DNA from: Callipepla californica brunnescens
Taxonomy: Eukaryota > Chordata > Aves > Galliformes > Odontophoridae
Direction of reading: 5' to 3'
DNA length: 64,000 nt
Assembly: GCA_023055505.1 (NCBI GenBank)
Contig: JALIRH010000014.1
Location: forward strand, 17,803,404 to 17,867,403
Part shown: positions 62,794 to 64,000 of the stretch, one piece after another
How positions within the stretch are numbered: position 1 is the first letter of the stretch
Layout of the letters: each line of letters opens with the position of its first letter
The notes under the pieces: generated by a model
Told to the model about the DNA's origin: nothing
The model's input: only the letters and a program-made list of their open reading frames with translations
Databases searched by the model: none
Made by a program: the position numbers and the translations under genes

Positions 62794-64000
62794 GCCCTCT
62801 GCGGGGCCAAAACGGAGCACTGCTCAGGGGAGTGCTCATCTCTGCTGATCCTCGTTGCTTTCTGGCAGAGCTTTGGTGAGGACTCGTTGAATGTTTCTGG
62901 GCCGTAAACGTAACAATAGATGCAGGAGCTCTGAGCAGCTGAGCTGTGCTGGAGCACATCACACGCGTGGGGGCTGTGGGAGGTGTAAGCAGGTGGGCTC
63001 TGTGTGCACAGCACACGCACCCCGCAGGCTGCGTGGGTCCCTTAGTGCGGTGCTGGCCCCAGGCACTGCACTGTGGGGTGGACCCGTGCCCGTGCAGGGC
63101 AGGCTGTGCCCCAGCAGCAGCAGTGTCCGTGCAGATGGAAGGTGGAGGGAGCGGCAGCAGGGCCGTGCTGCGCCTGCAGTGCATGGGAAGGGGCAGTGCA
63201 CTGAGCCTGCCTGTCCACAGAGCTTGCTCTAAAAAGAGAAGACAAGCAGAGTGAATTGTGGCCGTTTGAGCTGTTCAAACACACAGCGAGCAGAGCCGTG
63301 CGCAGAGCTGCAGCATTTATGGCATGCAGAGAACGTCCCTTTCAACTCCGGTGTTTGAAATCCTCTTCCAGAGCCACCTGTGGGACCGTGCTGCTCACAA
63401 CCTGCCCAAATAGCCCCGAATTCACGCAGCAATACACATGAAAGGACATCAGGGCTGGAAGACAAACCCAAGGAAAAAACAGGAACACGGCTGGATGAAT
63501 TGTCAGAGCCCCATGGATGGAGCTGCAGCCGCCCCGCAGCCCTGCAGCCGGAGCACGGCGTGCGGGGACCCGAGCCAAGGGTGGTATTTAATGTTTGATA
63601 TCTCAGTTGTTTCTGGATCTGTTTGCTTCTTTCCCCAAATGCCAGAACAAATCAATCTACAAATGGTACTACATTACATCCTGAGCACAGTTTTTTGCCT
63701 CAGGAAAAAAATAAAGAACAGTTCTTCTTTACGAAGTTAAGTAGTGCTGTGAGAAGGTACATCTGAGGGAGCATCCCCACTGCTGGGTACCGCTGGGGCA
63801 GGAGGGCTGCTCGCTCCCCGTGCCGTGGGGCGGCCGCGCTCTCCCCAGGCCCCGTCCCACCTCCTGCACTCCCACTGCCCCGCGTGGGGTCCCCGCAGCC
63901 CCGCAGGCTCAGCCGTGCTGAGCGGGGATGCAGGACGGCCCGGTACCTGTGAGCGGGCACGTGAGCGAGCGGGGTCGGATCGGCAGCGCCACGTGTCCGA

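Larger units (their letters stand above)
59665..64000. other. Intergenic DNA downstream of POU4F3
   Basis: No protein-coding gene was recognised. GC-rich sequence with AT-rich islands at 59920-60000, 60180-60300, 61770-61990 and 62330-62640. The last 200 bases are again CpG-rich, with cacgtg twice (63958-63963, 63991-63996). Confidence 0.6.

Overview
The window is nuclear DNA from a bird, most likely chicken or a close galliform. I base this on three things: protein-coding genes with many short exons and GT-AG introns, CR1-type LINE fragments, and very GC-rich, minisatellite-rich intergenic DNA of the kind seen on avian small chromosomes. The gene order SH3RF2 > LARS1 < RBM27 > POU4F3 > matches the block on human 5q32. 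The species was not tested by any search.

Layout. 1-4655 (+): the 3' end of SH3RF2, an E3 ligase and PP1-binding scaffold, with its last exons and stop. 4656-7870: SH3RF2 3' UTR and intergenic DNA with no gene I recognise. 7870-28876 (-): the whole of LARS1, cytosolic leucyl-tRNA synthetase. I placed 32 coding exons whose phases all agree, giving 1177 residues. 28877-29419: a CpG-rich bidirectional promoter. 29420-50390 (+): the whole of RBM27, a CCCH/RRM RNA-binding protein, with 21 coding exons, 1006 residues and a long 3' UTR. 50391-58036: GC-rich intergenic DNA with two large minisatellites and a series of AT-rich islands that look like conserved regulatory elements. 58037-59311 (+): POU4F3, a hair-cell POU-homeodomain factor, with two exons and 329 residues. 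59665-64000: downstream intergenic DNA with more AT-rich islands and one compact promoter-like element.

How the parts relate. LARS1 and RBM27 are housekeeping genes fired divergently from one CpG island. POU4F3 is a developmental gene in its own regulatory landscape, and several flanking islands carry BRN3-type ATAATTAAT sites that would suit autoregulation. I did not see an undescribed multi-gene system. The most interesting signals are the orphan CARE+TATA promoter downstream of POU4F3, the BRN3-site islands, a 280-bp higher-order repeat, a GC-AG intron and exon gain/loss in RBM27, and an SH3 exon I could not find in SH3RF2. Comparisons with mammalian proteins are from memory.
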